Positions 32,001 to 44,481 of a stretch of 64,000 nucleotides of DNA are shown here, one piece after another. The stretch covers positions 11,320,692 through 11,384,691 of the forward strand of contig NC_135039.1 of assembly GCF_051020975.1 (NCBI RefSeq). Reading direction: 5' to 3'. The notes below the pieces were generated by a model. The model did not search any database. It was not told where the DNA came from and worked only from the letters and a program-made list of their open reading frames with translations. Position numbers and translations under genes: made by a program. This DNA comes from Osmia lignaria lignaria (taxonomy: Eukaryota > Arthropoda > Insecta > Hymenoptera > Megachilidae). Positions within the stretch are counted from its first letter, which is position 1. Each line of letters opens with the position of its first letter.

Positions 32001-35000
32001 CTGGATATATGAAACATTAAATACCCAAAATCGACACCCCGGTGGATATATGCAACGTTTGGGGAAACTTCCGAAAGGCCCCATCACCCCAGGACAACGA
32101 AACTTCGGATTTATAGTAATTGAGGGACGAGAAATCGAATGAGATCATTTTCAGAACTAGCAAATAAACCGTTCCCGAGATATACAGGGTATTCTAAAAG
32201 TGCGGAAACCCCCTATTGTCTTGATAAGAACGCATTTCCACGCAAAATGACTAACCTAACCCTAACCCTGACCCTAACCCTAACCTAGGTTAGGTTAGTC
32301 ATTTTCCGTGAAAATGCGTTCTTATCGAGGTAATAGGGGGTTTCCGCACTTTTAAAATACCCTGTATACCTCGAGAACGGTTTATTTGCCAGTTCTAAAA
32401 ATGGTCCCATCGATTTCTCGTCCCTCAATTACTATAAATCCGAAGTTTGGTTGTCTTGGGGTGATGGGGCCTTTCGGAAGTACACCCCAACGTTAAATGC
32501 CCAGAATCGACACCTCGGCTGGATATATGCAACGTCTGGGTCCCAATGTTTGTTGCATATATCCAGCTTTTACTGTAATATAAGTGATGGATTCTTATTG
32601 AAATTCAATAGGAGGCGCTCAAAGTGTTAAAGAACAAGAAATCAATAAATTCAATAAATTACAGGCCGCTAGTACTGGACAGAGCGGGCGTAAAGTGAGC
32701 TTTCCTTACTTCATGGCGTTCAATTCTCTGTTGAATAACATGGAGCTCATCAAACGTATTTATCTAAACGCTACTAACGGCCATAGATACGAGGAGGTTA
32801 CCAAAGGTATATGTTCACGAATAATACAGGGTGTTAAAAAATTCCCTGAAGACCTCTTCACCGTTGGATAAATCATGAAAAATCGAAGTGGAAAGTTCTG
32901 TAGCATTTTTCGTGATCTATCCAGCGGTGAAGAGCAGCCCTGTCCAAGTAGGGGAATTCACTCCTGGAACACATGTTTTGGGTCCACTTCCAACGCTGCT
33001 CCTTCAAGTAAGATGGGACGGTTCCGACTACCGTTTCTCCGTCTTTCCTAGCGGTGGTACTGTCTCCTCGGAGAGATGGTAGTCGGAAACGTCCCATCTT
33101 ACTTGAAGGAGCAGCGTTGGAAAGGGAACCGAAACATGTGTTCCAGGAGTGGATTCCCCTACTCGGACAGGCCTGCCATAGGGCATAGGGCTTACCTACT
33201 TGTATGACCATCCATGGGGCCTACAGTTTAGAGCCTTCCACTACAACTCCCAGCGCCCTTAAGAATTATCTACTTGTCTGACCACCTATGGCACAATCCC
33301 CAATCTGCTGGTCTGACCACTACAGAGTGATCCTCTAGCTAGGGGACACAAAGGAACACTGGCGACAATGGACCCCTTGACCGCACCATAAAGAGGTCCG
33401 TATTGTCACGTGCCAGCGGGGACCTACCCGGGACGAGTCGACCCTGTGTGTCTTCATGGTGCGGTCAAGGGATTCATTGTCGCCAGTTCCTTTGTGTCCC
33501 CTAGCGAGAGGATCACCCTGTATAAGACCTACATCCCAGGATCTACAACTAAAACCCCCAGTCCCCACAGGGTAGGCCTGTCCAAGTAGGGGAATCCACT
33601 CCTGGAACACATGTTTCGGTTCCCTTTCCAACGCTGCTCCTTCAACTAAGATGGGACGGTTCCGGCTACCATCTCTCCGTCTTTCCTAGCGGCGGTATTG
33701 TCTCCTCGGAGAGATGGTACTCGGAACCGTCCCATCTTACTTGAAGGAGCAGCGTTGGAAGGGGACCCAAAACATATGTTCCAGGAGTGGATTCCCCTAC
33801 TTGGACAGGCCTGGTGTAGAGGTGTTCAGGGAATTTTTGAACACCCTGTAGATGAAATTGTCTAATGAAAAATAAGTGAAACGGTTCGTGGCAATGATTT
33901 TCTTTTTTAGAAACGTTCCTTCATTCCGCACAAATGATGTCGCAGATCACTCCACTGGAGGTGGACATTCTTTTTCAACTATGCGACCTGCTCCATCAGA
34001 CTGGGTGAGTATCTCTGACCTTGAAACGCCAAGCTGTTCTCCTCGACATAGGACTGTTCGATCGAACAGGAAGGTCACGTGGAACCGAGAACAATAATCA
34101 AGCTGTGAGCAGAAAAATATTTGCGGTATCAGGGACCGATAATCGAGCGCGATAACTAATCTTCCACGTTGACCTGGTGAACGAGAAGCAAAGCGAGAAA
34201 TGAAAAAAAAAAAAAAATGTCGCATGAGTAGAGAATGCTATCGTTGCACCAGCCAGCACACGCATCATCGTCATCATCCAAATAATCGAGTGTTCGCATT
34301 CTTATCAAAGGAAGATGGAGAGCTCCCCTTCCCGCCCCTTCATTTGTTTTTTTGTTTATATTTTTTTTTTTTTAAATCTCCTCCTGTGTTTGCTATACCA
34401 AAAGAAAACTTTCCATTATTCTTTCCGATCTTCAGCGAGCGCCAACTAAAGTTCCCATCATTGAATATATTTGTTTACGTGTTTACGCTGCCTGGATCAG
34501 ATCTACAGAAGATGACGAGGCAGATTCGCGGCTTGGGTGCGTCTTTGTATTACAAGAATAATCACCGTGCTATGAATTTGTTATAACGCATACGCTGGCC
34601 TCGCGCGAAAGCAATGGGACCTTTTCTCTGAAACGCCGCAGAGCAGAGAATTTGGGAAATAAAAATAATTCAAAGAGAATTAACACGTTCAACGCCATAG
34701 GGGTCAACGGTGACCGGCCCTAAATAATTAAAAGAAAACAATAGAGTAACATTATTTTAAGTAATATTGGTATGGTACAAATAAATATGAAAATTAATTA
34801 TTACTATTCTTAGTAGTTTCACTATGGGGCTCAACGTGTTAAGGACTGTGAAGGAAAGAGGGGGAATCACATTCTTTTCTAAATTCCACGTATGCTGTCT
34901 TTTGGAAGGAAAATTCCCATTTCTTTTGCCAATGTATTTGTCTGTACATAAACGATAATGCCACTTGTCTCACCTACTTTCTTCAGCATCTATCTTAGGA

Positions 35001-38000
35001 CGATGGTATTTGCAAACATTTGCACACCATGGGCACTAACGATATTTCCATTTGTCCCGTTTTCAATGCTATGACATATTTAAGATTATGCGTGTTAAGG
35101 AAACTTTATTGGCAGGATATATTTATAGAATCGCTCGAAGCAGTGCCATCAACGTTATTTGTTATCCTTCATAACAACCACCTCTCCACCTCTTCTTCTT
35201 CTTCTTCTTCTATTTCTTTTTTTTTTTTCATTCTGAATAAGGCAACCGCCTCGCCATTACATAAACCCCTCAAAGTTTCTTCTTTAAAAAAAAAAAAAAA
35301 AAACAAATTGCTTTTTTTAACGTCGCGACAGCAACGACCTACGTATTGAGCACGCATTTTCTCGGGTTTCAGGAAAATTGTATACAATGATCTCGTGGCT
35401 ATTACACCCGAGCAGTATTTCAAGCAAATAACAAAACGCCTTGCCGAGATAAAGGCGGTGTCGGTAAGTGTGGTGACAAGAAGATTGTTGAAGCCGGTCA
35501 GATGGCACCAGATTTAACCTGGGAACAATGTAACAAACAATTACCAGACTGTGTGTCGGATACGTTGTTCAATATAGACAGTATTCTTCTATTTCAGAGA
35601 CCCGAAGATCGTGGTGTCGTCGTCCAGATACTCGAGAGTGGATACCGATTTGTCCTTGGATCTATCGGAGGAGGTACGTTAGCTGTTTCTCTTATCGACA
35701 TTAACGATTTTCTCTTTACAGCCAGGCAAATGACTTCGGCTACTTGTTTGAATAAATAAATGATATATTGTGTCTTGATCCTTGGATGGAGCTACTGAAT
35801 TGGATGTTGGTCCATGCTTGTGGGGGATGGTTGCACAAGATGCCTCAAAGAAGATGTGCACTATTTCCTTTCCATGAATTTTTTAAATATAATTCTTTTA
35901 TTGGGTATGCAAAGAAACTGAAAATTGTAAATGTTATTGTGTACATCATTGTTGAGGCAGCTTGTATTTTGGCACAAAGATCAACATCTGGAGCGAGACT
36001 CCCTGTGACGAAGGTACAGTTAAAAGTAAACCATTAGACGAATAATGTTTTCTTTAGCGGTTGGCGCCACAGCCGTCTACCCGATTGATCTGGTGAAGAC
36101 GAGGATGCAGAACCAAAGGACCGGGTCACTTGTCGGCGAGCTGATGTACAGAAACAGCTTTGATTGCTGCAAAAAGGTTGGAATCGAAAAGTCTCGCCAT
36201 GAAACACTGTCTGCATTGTTAATCATGAAGTTGGTGTCTTGCGTTTGACAGGTTATACGGCATGAAGGTTTCTTCGGTCTTTACAGAGGTTTGATACCTC
36301 AGCTGATGGGCGTGGCACCTGAGAAGGCCATCAAGTTGACTGTCAATGATTTTGTCAGAGATAAGTTCATGGATAAGAACGGCAATCTACCTCTTTATGG
36401 GGAAATTCTATCTGGTGCTTGTGTAAGTCTCTTCGACTCTAAGGAAAGAATGTGTAATTTATTATAAAAGTAGAATTCTAGTGATATTCAGGAAGGTTAT
36501 TTGATCTTTTAGGCAGGAGGCTCTCAGGTGATATTCACAAATCCCTTGGAAATAGTTAAAATCCGGCTGCAGGTGGCTGGAGAGATAGCAGGGGGGGCTA
36601 AAGTCAGAGCATGGACTGTGGTTAAAGAATTAGGTCTTTTTGGTTTGTATAAAGTGAGTAGTGGCAAGGTGTATCTCAAGCAGGATCAACTAAACCATAT
36701 TACTACTAATGTCACTTCTGTTTCATTTCAGGGTGCAAGAGCTTGTTTCTTAAGAGACGTTCCATTTAGTGCAATTTATTTCCCAATGTATGCCCACTTG
36801 AAGACACGATTAGCAGACGAAGGAGGTTACAACACCCCTCTGTCTCTTCTTGCTTCTGGTGCTATCGCTGGTGTACCTGCAGCAGCGCTGGTCACTCCTG
36901 CAGATGTGATAAAAACAAGGCTACAAGTAATATCTCCATCTTCCCTTTCAATTATCTCATTCTTGTATATTCTCTAATTAACGTGTTATATTTTAGGTGG
37001 TAGCCAGACAGGGTCAAACAACGTACAACGGTTTACTGGATTGCGCGAAGAAGATCTTCAAGGAAGAAGGTCCCAGGGCATTCTGGAAAGGAGCCACAGG
37101 TATAAAATTCAATTCCTATGTTTCATTTGACTATTTCTTTCTTCTATCATATTTGGAGAAATAGAAAGCTCCTAGGGTGTGTGATATTTATTTTAAGTTC
37201 TCACATACAAAAGAAAGTTAGTAATACATTTATGATTTGGTCGATTGCATGGGCTGGGGTCGTACCCTGGCCGCATCTTTCGACCTATTCTTTCTCCCCA
37301 ATATGACCTGGTGACTTGCTTCTGAGTGAGTACATCTTTATCTCTCTGCCTGCCACATAATAATCCGTGATGTTTCAGTTTACCCTTTGTTCTACGTTTT
37401 GTCTCTCATAACGTTGTGTTCCTTTCAATCAAAGAGGTTTTCACTGTTTTTGTTTTAAAACAGACCCTGTTGGTCCGAACAGCATATTACATCGCACGGT
37501 TTATCCTCACGTAACTTACATGTTTATTCATTTCTTATTATTTGCAACTAATAGTTGTTCAAACTCTATCGCTAGGACGAAGAGTGTCTCATAGTTTGAA
37601 TGAAAGATATCATCTTGTCGAATAATTTCATATGTGCACTTCTGGGCATAGATGGTTTAAGAGGTTCAATAAAGCCCTGAATTAAGGTTCGGGCATTCTC
37701 TGCTGCCCCCAAGCCCTCAGGGCACAGTTTGGCCCAGCTGTGATTTAAAAGGTGAATGATGGGAGGTGTCTCTATAGCTCTCCTTAATCAACAGAGGCCA
37801 TCTATGCTCGTGGATGTACAGGTCATAATTAAAATCATAATATTAATTCTTACCAAGAGTGATTAAATGTTGAAATTCAAATCTTTATTCAGACAAAGAA
37901 CACGAAGTATTGTGTGAAAGTGTTTAAGATCAAACTATTGATTTTATTTACTTTCTTTTCCTCTATTTTACAGCCCGAGTATTTAGATCGTCACCCCAGT

Positions 38001-38965
38001 TTGGCGTGACCCTCTTCACCTACGAGCTTTTGCAGAGGCTCTTCGTGGTCGACTTCGGAGGATCGTAAGTAGTACATTCAAGATCAATTTCATCATTTTC
38101 AATCGTCTTAACAAACTATCTGCTAACCGCACTTTGTCCAAATTATGGTGTGTCTGCGTGTGGGTGGTTTATCATGCAAATCTAATGGGTTGTGTGTCGG
38201 TGATCTGAACTGTTTATTTTTATATTTTCTCATTGACGAACTGTCTTTTTGTTTGTCTTTGACGCATATTAATCGTATACACGTTTATCCATTCCGGTTA
38301 TAAATATTGTGTGATTAATTTGCATGCAAATTAAAAAATGATTTGGAACCGTTTATTTTCTTGGTAAGTACATCTTGTGCTTTCTCTTCCTTTGTTTTTT
38401 GTGTTCAATATTTGTCTTCGATTTTTCTTCTCGTTTCAACTCATCCGCCTGTGTGATTTTTTGCAGTAGCTTGCCTCATTTCCTAAATCTGTTCCATTCG
38501 GAGACACGGTATCAACACCTTTTGCCTACCTATCAAAAAGAAATATAATTGGAATTTATGGTTGTGGTATTTAAAATATTACAGTCATTTTTAACTCCTT
38601 GGCTGGTAAGGCTTTCTTATCATTCAAGTATTACGTTAAGGGCAGAAGGTGTCAGGGATCCTTTAAGAATTCACCCAGGAGATTGGTCAAATATCATCCG
38701 CCAAATCGCTTGCATCCGCATGAGATAGCCTGTTTTTCATTGAAAGAAAGAGAGTATGAGATCACTGAACGTGTGCCTGGTTGTTTCCAGTCGACCCTCC
38801 GGGTCCGAGCACAGGGTGCCGGCGACAGGAGTTGCGGAAGAGATCCGTTCGACGAACCCGGACCACATAGGCGGTTACCAAGTAGCGTTACCCATCTTCA
38901 ACGGTATCGAAACAAAGTTCGGTCTCTATCTACCCAGGTTCCAAACCGGTACACACGAAAAGTAA
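29054..38965 (+). CDS. aralar1: Aralar, calcium-regulated mitochondrial aspartate/glutamate carrier
   Basis: Inner-membrane carrier (SLC25A12/13 family) exchanging matrix aspartate for cytosolic glutamate plus a proton; part of the malate-aspartate shuttle and sensitive to Ca2+. Exons: 29054-29110, 29219-29361, 29475-29590, 29667-29806, 29920-30066, 32665-32806, 33911-34004, 35373-35463, 35598-35673, 36058-36176, 36252-36422, 36513-36653, 36732-36926, 36997-37099, 37974-38064, 38791-38965. All phases agree and give 666 codons plus the first exon, about the family length (675-680). EF-hand-like loops: DTSKDGLISF, DTNGNGMVAF, DKDCQGFISA. The three carrier signatures are PIDLVKTRMQ, PLEIVKIRLQ and PADVIKTRLQ. 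The C-terminus DHIGGYQVALPIF...KFGLYLPRF is family-typical. The first coding exon is unresolved: candidates end at 26343 (ATG|GTACGT), 23122 and 17329. Confidence 0.96.
30109..31470. repeat. 142-bp satellite array with 426-bp higher-order period in an aralar intron
   Basis: About nine head-to-tail units of about 142 bp, each with AATGGCGAAGTAACTTCTGG, two or three GGTACAAACGA-type words and GGAAACAGCACCCGCAAGAAG. Variants recur every 426 bp (three units): for example, the GAAAAATCGTC and TAAAAAATCTTC variants alternate in the same order. The outermost units are diverged (TTACCCCTTGGGG). Repeated minus-strand 60-codon frames here are products of the repeat. Confidence 0.9.
31560..32060. repeat. 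Repeats of a GGCTGGATATATGCAAC unit
   Basis: The word CTGGATATATGCAAC and the longer CAGAATCGACACCTCGGCTG occur several times: 31607, about 31960, 32000 and 32040 with variants, and again at 32500-32535 beyond the foldback, with the reverse complement at about 32555. The unit is about 41-43 bp where tandem. Nothing coding is evident. Confidence 0.6.
32060..32490. repeat. Long foldback with a CCCTAA/CCTAA centre
   Basis: The left arm (about 32060-32270) and right arm (about 32285-32490) are nearly perfect inverted copies: for example, CCGAAAGGCCCCATCACCCC pairs with GGGGTGATGGGGCCTTTCGG. Inside, a unit at 32185-32364 has CAGGGTATTCTAAAAGTGCG ends and TA on each side, as in mariner-type MITEs. 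The centre (32251-32300) is telomere-like: CTAACCCTAACCCTGACC, then TAGGTTAGGTTAG. Confidence 0.75.
32827..33848. mobile_element. 1-kb mariner-like foldback element filling an aralar intron
   Basis: Outer ends CAGGGTGTTAAAAAATTCCC and (inverted) GGGAATTTTTGAACACCCTG, with TA on each side (32825-32826 and 33849-33850). Inside are three further inverted repeats: about 32938-33172, 33322-33521 and 33570-33812. The first and third are copies of the same hairpin (arms with GGAGCAGCGTTGGAA and its complement). It has no transposase and occupies 1022 of the 1104 bases of the intron 32807-33910. Confidence 0.75.
34005..35372 (+). other. Aralar intron with simple repeats and a TTAA MITE
   Basis: Holds poly-A and poly-T runs (34201-34216, 34355-34372, 35287-35303) and a TCT-rich microsatellite at 35190-35215. 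The TTAA-bounded element at 34681-34842 is listed separately. No extra exon is recognised. Confidence 0.6.
34681..34842. mobile_element. TTAA-flanked MITE (piggyBac-like), 162 bp
   Basis: Left end TTAACACGTTCAACGCCATA; right end TATGGGGCTCAACGTGTTAA, inverted with a few differences. TTAA is on both sides, the interior is AT-rich and there is no coding capacity. Confidence 0.7.
37100..37973 (+). other. Aralar intron 14
   Basis: Ordinary intron sequence between the carrier-3 exon (PADVIKTRLQ side) and the SSPQFGVTL exon. No mobile element or exon was recognised. The following intron (38065-38790) contains a possible alternative acceptor GCAG at 38465 with a short phase-compatible frame; this is not convincing. 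Confidence 0.5.
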
Positions 38966-40600
38966 CGCTCGTCGAGTTAGCTTCCGCTAGAAAATTAAGC
39001 TTGTAGCGACAGACAACCCCATCGACAGAACTGCGTATCCAGTCGCTGAGTGTACTCAACCGACTGTCCAAGACCAACGAGGTACGAGCTCCACAGAACC
39101 TACCGACCTAGCCAAACCTGGTGAAAACTTATTTCAAATCGGGTCTTCAACCGTTATCGTTGAAGCAAACCGAATCTCCCAGGCCCAAGTCCGGGGTAAC
39201 CCTCTTAGGACACCTGACCTTCGAGGTTCTATAGCGTATCTGAACATTCGACGAATAAATAACAGCATCATCTTCCTGGAAGCAACAGAGAACAGTAGGA
39301 GAAATGAAACATCTAAAAAAGAAATTGGGAATTGGAAGGAATCAGACGAGTTCCTTGAAGAAGATGAGGCTCAGATTTTCTGAAGCGAGCATATGGGATA
39401 GAGTATCGCTAACGCGCACAACCTCTTCCGGTGACGATCCTCCATCGAGGCCACCGTGATGGAACGACAGAAGAGGAATAGTAACACAGGGTTTAGACAA
39501 GTTACACCCGGTGCTGTCCAGGGGGAATCTCTTCTGTAGCTAGAGGCACACAGTCTGCGAATAAAAATTGGATGTATATTTATAATCCTCGTCAGGAGGG
39601 AATTCGGGAGGCTCTCCTTATCTCGCGAGGCCTTCTACCGCCTGCTTCTAACTTCATTAATCATTGTACATGATGGACAGAAATATATGAATAGCGGAAA
39701 GAAGTGAGGATGCAGGTGTATCGAATAAAGGGTAATTGGATGTTAGAGCCAATCAGAGGCAAGATGCGCAGAATGAGAACTCGTCGTCAGGGGGGTACAA
39801 TAGGATGTAGCTTAAGTTTTTCTTAGTTAAATTAAGTACAGTGTAGGGGGGAGGAGTGTTTCTCCCTGGGTTTCCTTGAGTAATCCTACAATTTTTCCAT
39901 GGCTCTCCTAAAGCCATTGATGAGACACTCCTTTCCCCTAACTGCACCTTTAGTCAATGGAAGCCTACGTTGCCCCAAGGTGTACATCCTCTCACGATGA
40001 GGACTATAGTACTAAGAGAGAACCCAATGGAACGTGTACATAGTAGGAGGACCACAAAGGGGTCGTGGACAGCACTGAGTCAAGATTGAGACAGGGAACA
40101 CTTAAAGATATTATTGAATATTCTCAATAGCCTCTTTAATCTTACGTTTACCGATCTGCGCAAGTGTGGAGCTCGACAAGAAGCAGACGTTAATCTTCTT
40201 TGTACACGTAGGAACACCTTTCATTAACGACCCTATTCTGCCTCACCTTTTACACTCGACTTCAATTAGCTTATCAATTATACATTGCTTCTTGCTTCAG
40301 CTGAATATTGGCGTGTTCTCCTATTTCTTTAGACACGTAAGGGTGAAAGAAATTGGTCCGAAATTTTGAAGCGTTGCTTTGCCGCTGGCACCTTACTTTT
40401 TCTACTTTTTATATGCGGTCGAAACTGAAGCTTGTTTGTACGCGGTTCCCCCGAGAGTTTACACTATTTTTGTAGCTTTGTATTCGATGGTAGACAAGCC
40501 TCAATTTTTCCATAGAATTTCGCTTCGGAGATTTCCATTAACCTTTTCTTTTTACTCTCCTAGTCGCTTTCCAATTCTCTGTCCTTTGGTTCTGTATAGG
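38966..40600 (+). other. Aralar 3' UTR and downstream flank
   Basis: Follows the TAA at 38963-38965. AATAAA words at about 39257 and 39725 are plausible poly(A) signals. No other gene is seen; the short open frames here are unremarkable. Confidence 0.5.
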
Positions 40601-40725
40601 TACAGTATCGGGTATAGTGAACCTTTCTAGGGTAAATGGCGGTGTACAGTGTCGAGCATCGAGAACCTTCCTAGGGTAAATGGCGGTGTACATTGTCGAG
40701 CATGGAGAACTCTCCTAGGGAATTT
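40600..40725. repeat. Short tandem repeat, about 53-bp unit
   Basis: Two to three imperfect copies of a unit with CTAGGGTAAATGGCGGTGTA and GTCGAGCAT.GAGAAC. Confidence 0.6.
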
Positions 40726-42288
40726 GTTGCTTATTAAAGAATTTTTTTATTCATCAAAAATTTGTTAATGTTATCATTGAAAAATGAAATTCTTTAATAG
40801 GGAAAAATTAGATTCTTTCGTTGAAATTTAAAGTCAGGTTTTTCGATCATCAAATATGATTTTTCAGTAATTCTGGTGGATTTGATTTCGTACACAGGGT
40901 CTGGATTAAGTCTGGGGTGTATATTTATATAAAGCGAAGAACGAAGTGGGAGTTTAGGGGTGGGCTGAAAGCCCCTTGGATATCAATTGAACCATCCTGA
41001 TCATAGTTCGATGTATATACATATGTTGCATATGTAAAATATATTTAATTAGCCCGTGTACATATATATATGCGACTGGCGAATGCGAACGCTGCATATA
41101 ACCCGGTTGTGATCGACGTAAAGAATCTGGCCAGTTTAACGTTTCAGTCCATTTAGTAAAATTAAACCTAATCTTTGCTTTTGCGCTAACTGTAGTTCGT
41201 TAATCAAAGTCGAACAGCGGGATACCTCGTGGATAAGCGTTCGCATTTTGTTCAAAAAAGGAAATATATTTAAAAAGAAAAAAAATATTCAGAAATCCGT
41301 CGTGGGCATTCGCAGCTCAATAAACACATTTGGTTTTTATACATAAACACATATACACGATTTTTCTCAATAATTGTTGCACCGATCCTCTATTTCAAGC
41401 TCCTGGGCAACTCTGCCCGGGGGGAGGGGCAACTCTGCCCGAGGGGCAACCTCGATTGCCCTTAGGTCCCAGGGCAGCTATACCAGAAGCCAATAAGAAA
41501 AGCTGTTTATTTTCTTTTTAAGACACTTTATTTCGCTCAAGGGCCATCGAGTTGCTCAGGGCCACCGCTCTATTTCATTGTTTAAAGTGTTAGTACGACT
41601 CGTCCTTAACTAAACGTTATAAGAATCTGAATTATCTCGCAGGCTGGCTTGTGATAAGTAAGAAAAAGAAAAATTAGAACAGGAGGAATTTCAGACACGC
41701 ATTTTCCAAGGAATTGAATTCAATTTCGTTGATAATAGTAGGGTTAACCTCGGTCTCTTATTTTCAGGAATTAAAATTTCAAATTTAATTAGCTCGAGGG
41801 TTTCTTCAACCGGCCTAAAGAGAATTACTCGGTTACCGGTATCCGCGGATGAAAAATCAGCGTTTCTGAAGGCAGCCTGTTCTTATAGGGTTAGATTTTA
41901 TCCTTTCTCAAACGAAGATCGAGATTCCCGCCGAAATATGCAAGGTGTCTCCAAAAATCAGTGGATACTTTCGTGAAACGATGAATGAAAGTCAGTGTGA
42001 AATTAAATTTTAATTATCACATTTCAATTCCCCTTCGAGAATTTCGATCTACGTTCACAGGCACACGGATTATTTCGCCTGTTTACGACCACTCGGTTAG
42101 CGGGAGACCTAACGCAGAAGACAATGGCTATGCGATTGCACAAAAGAAGAAACAGAAAAAATATAAACATACCAAAACTAAATTAAGGTTAAATCTATTT
42201 TATGAAGCACTCTGAACGTGGAAATCTATTACGTGTAATAATAACATCAATCCTTTCGCTGTGACTTGAAAGCAACAGCAGCTATGTA
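40726..42288. other. Intergenic, no gene recognised
   Basis: A GC-rich patch at 41398-41490 has repeated GGGCAACTCTGCCC words. An AT-rich tract lies at 40990-41070. No gene is visible. Confidence 0.5.
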
Positions 42289-42467
42289 CAGTGGGCTCAC
42301 GTTATATCGCCACGGATGGCGCTGTAGGAGCGGAAAATCTTGCAAGTTTCCATTTGAAAGGTGGGGGGGGGGGGGATATAGAAGTACATCATCATTGTAA
42401 AATATGATGGGGGGGGGGGCATTAGGAGGTCAAATCCCTCGCGTGGCAATATAACGAGAGTCTGCCG
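42289..42467. mobile_element. Mariner-type MITE flanked by TA
   Basis: 179 bp. The left end CAGTGGGCTCACGTTATATC and right end ATATAACGAGAGTCTGCCG are imperfectly inverted (shared core CGTTATAT.GCCAC). TA lies on both sides (42287-42288, 42468-42469). Two poly-G runs lie inside (about 42363-42374 and 42409-42418). Confidence 0.7.
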
Positions 42468-44100
42468 TAGTTAACTACACGTATATGTACGGTTTCAAGA
42501 GGCTATCGTTTCGGGATTTATATATACGTGATCCTCAGCGAAAGGATTGTTAAGGGAGGGATAGATAAGGGTTAAAATTAAGCTCGTTTCCGTGATCGAA
42601 CGTCTCATATCCGTTCGGCGCACAGTCGACAGAAGAAATCTGAGAATCTAGGGAAAAGAATAATATTAAAAGGATAAATATAAGGCAGGTATTTCTTGGC
42701 CAATTGACGAATCGACGTTCTACTGATCTGTGATCATTGCGTGTCAGATTCTGGACGGCTGAGCCGCGGAAGGCCGATTTAGTTAGACGATTTTCAATTC
42801 GAATTCTTACGAACTACTCTCGGTCGTAATAATCTTTGATAAACTTAGTTTTACCTCATTGCGAATTGTAAAGATATATATTATATATAATTGTAAATCA
42901 AAAGAAAAACAGACAAAAAAAGATATGAAAGAAAATACCTAATTGTGAATAACACCTAAGTTGTTGTGCATATATTTTAAAATAAGAATAAATATTATTT
43001 AAGAGATTCATCTCGGTCGTCTCTTTGGGAAAAATTGATCGTGAAATTTCTTCGCGAACCCAATCCTATTTTTTTTTTTTTAATCTCTCTAAAGAGAGAT
43101 TGTGTGTTTAACAAATTTTCTGCAGAGTCCTGGAACTCGGTGTAACATAGAAACACACCATAAGTTTGGACGTTAAAGAGATTCCTGTTCCGGCAACAGG
43201 ATGCAGGAAGCAACTCGCGCTTATAAAGATTGCATGGGGCCACGTTTATGGGGGAAAACAACACGTTGGATATAATGCTTGGAATATTTTAGTATTCGCT
43301 TAAACGACCCGGTATTGGATGTTTTATGGGACCTTTATTATCCCACGGTGTCCCGAAATGTTGTAAAAATCCTGGTGCCTTGGACATGTGAATTTGAAAT
43401 TACCTTCATAGACGAAAATTTCAACAATCGGTTCAGTTACTTTTTATTTGTTGTCGGGTGAAATGTTTGTTAACTTTTTATTTTTTCATTTTTAATCAAA
43501 ATCTGATTAGAGCCTTCACTGATACTCCAATATCCCCGAATCCCGTGAAAATTGGGGATCGATTTCGCTTTCCAATTAATTTTGTTTAACACGTTCAACG
43601 AGGTTTTGTAACGCGGCTTATCGGATCTCGGTTTAACGAGTTTCCTCCGTTACAGCCGGTGTACATGATAATCTACGAGCAACCTAATTAACTTCCTAAA
43701 ACGTTCGCTATTTTTTCCTTCTTCGAACGCGATTAGAACCTAATTGTTACGGACTAGAAACAATGAACTATATTTTAAATAATATCCAACGATCAGACAC
43801 GACGCAGTGTTCGCTTTCTTCAACTTTTATCCTTCAAAGTCACGTTATCAACACGATCGTTCCATTTTTCCTACTGTCCTATCGCCCATATGGACAGAGG
43901 GCACCCAGGTGGTAGTAATTTTGTCCAGCTGTAAAAGAGAAATATTTAGACTTATGCGAAGTTTGAAGATGAAGAGAAGAAGTGGAGTAGAAGGGTTGAA
44001 AAACACGTTGACCGATGGGTAACAATTTTGATACTAAAAAGAGGGTGAAAAGCCCCCTAGTTTTTAGTAGGCTAGCTATGTCACTGTTTGGGGCATTTGT
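42468..44100. other. Intergenic, no gene recognised
   Basis: AT-rich, with a (TA)-rich tract near 42870-42890. Open frames at 42995-43264 (minus) and 43807-44022 (plus) show no motif. Confidence 0.5.
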
Positions 44101-44109
44101 CCTTCATTG

Positions 44110-44385
44110 CTGCCCTCTACTTTGAGTAATGGGGGCTGCTCTTGCCCTTCAGTTTGTGCCCATATGCATTGGGGGTGCCCTTGCCCTTTTCTTTGCTCAT
44201 ATGTCTTGGGGGCTGCCCTTGCCGTATACTTTGCTCATGTGCCTTGGGAGCTGCTCTTGCCCTCCACTTGGAGCCCATACGCAGTAGGGACTGCCCTTGT
44301 CCTCCACTTTGCGGCTATATGCAGTGGGGATTGCCCTTTCCCTCTATTTTGCCCATATGCCTTGAGGGCTACTCTTGCTCCCACA
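44110..44385. repeat. Imperfect minisatellite, about 57-bp unit
   Basis: About five diverged copies of a unit containing GGGGCTGCCCTTGCCCT and TTTGC.CATATGC. Because the unit is near a multiple of three, two overlapping plus frames stay open (44107-44439 and 44142-44420). They are by-products, not genes. Confidence 0.65.
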
Positions 44386-44481
44386 CCACTCATCGTTACC
44401 TTCATCAGTCATCGCATTAAGAAACACAGAGTGAAATAAATGAGAGGATTGTTTCATGAGAAGAAGATCCCCAACAAAGAC

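Noticed and set aside
38599..39006. 135-codon plus frame at the aralar end
   Set aside because: Out of frame with the last aralar exon (38791-38965), whose translation matches the carrier C-terminus.
44107..44439. 110-codon Cys-rich plus frame
   Set aside because: Follows the roughly 57-bp minisatellite; two frames stay open together, and there is no signal or gene structure.
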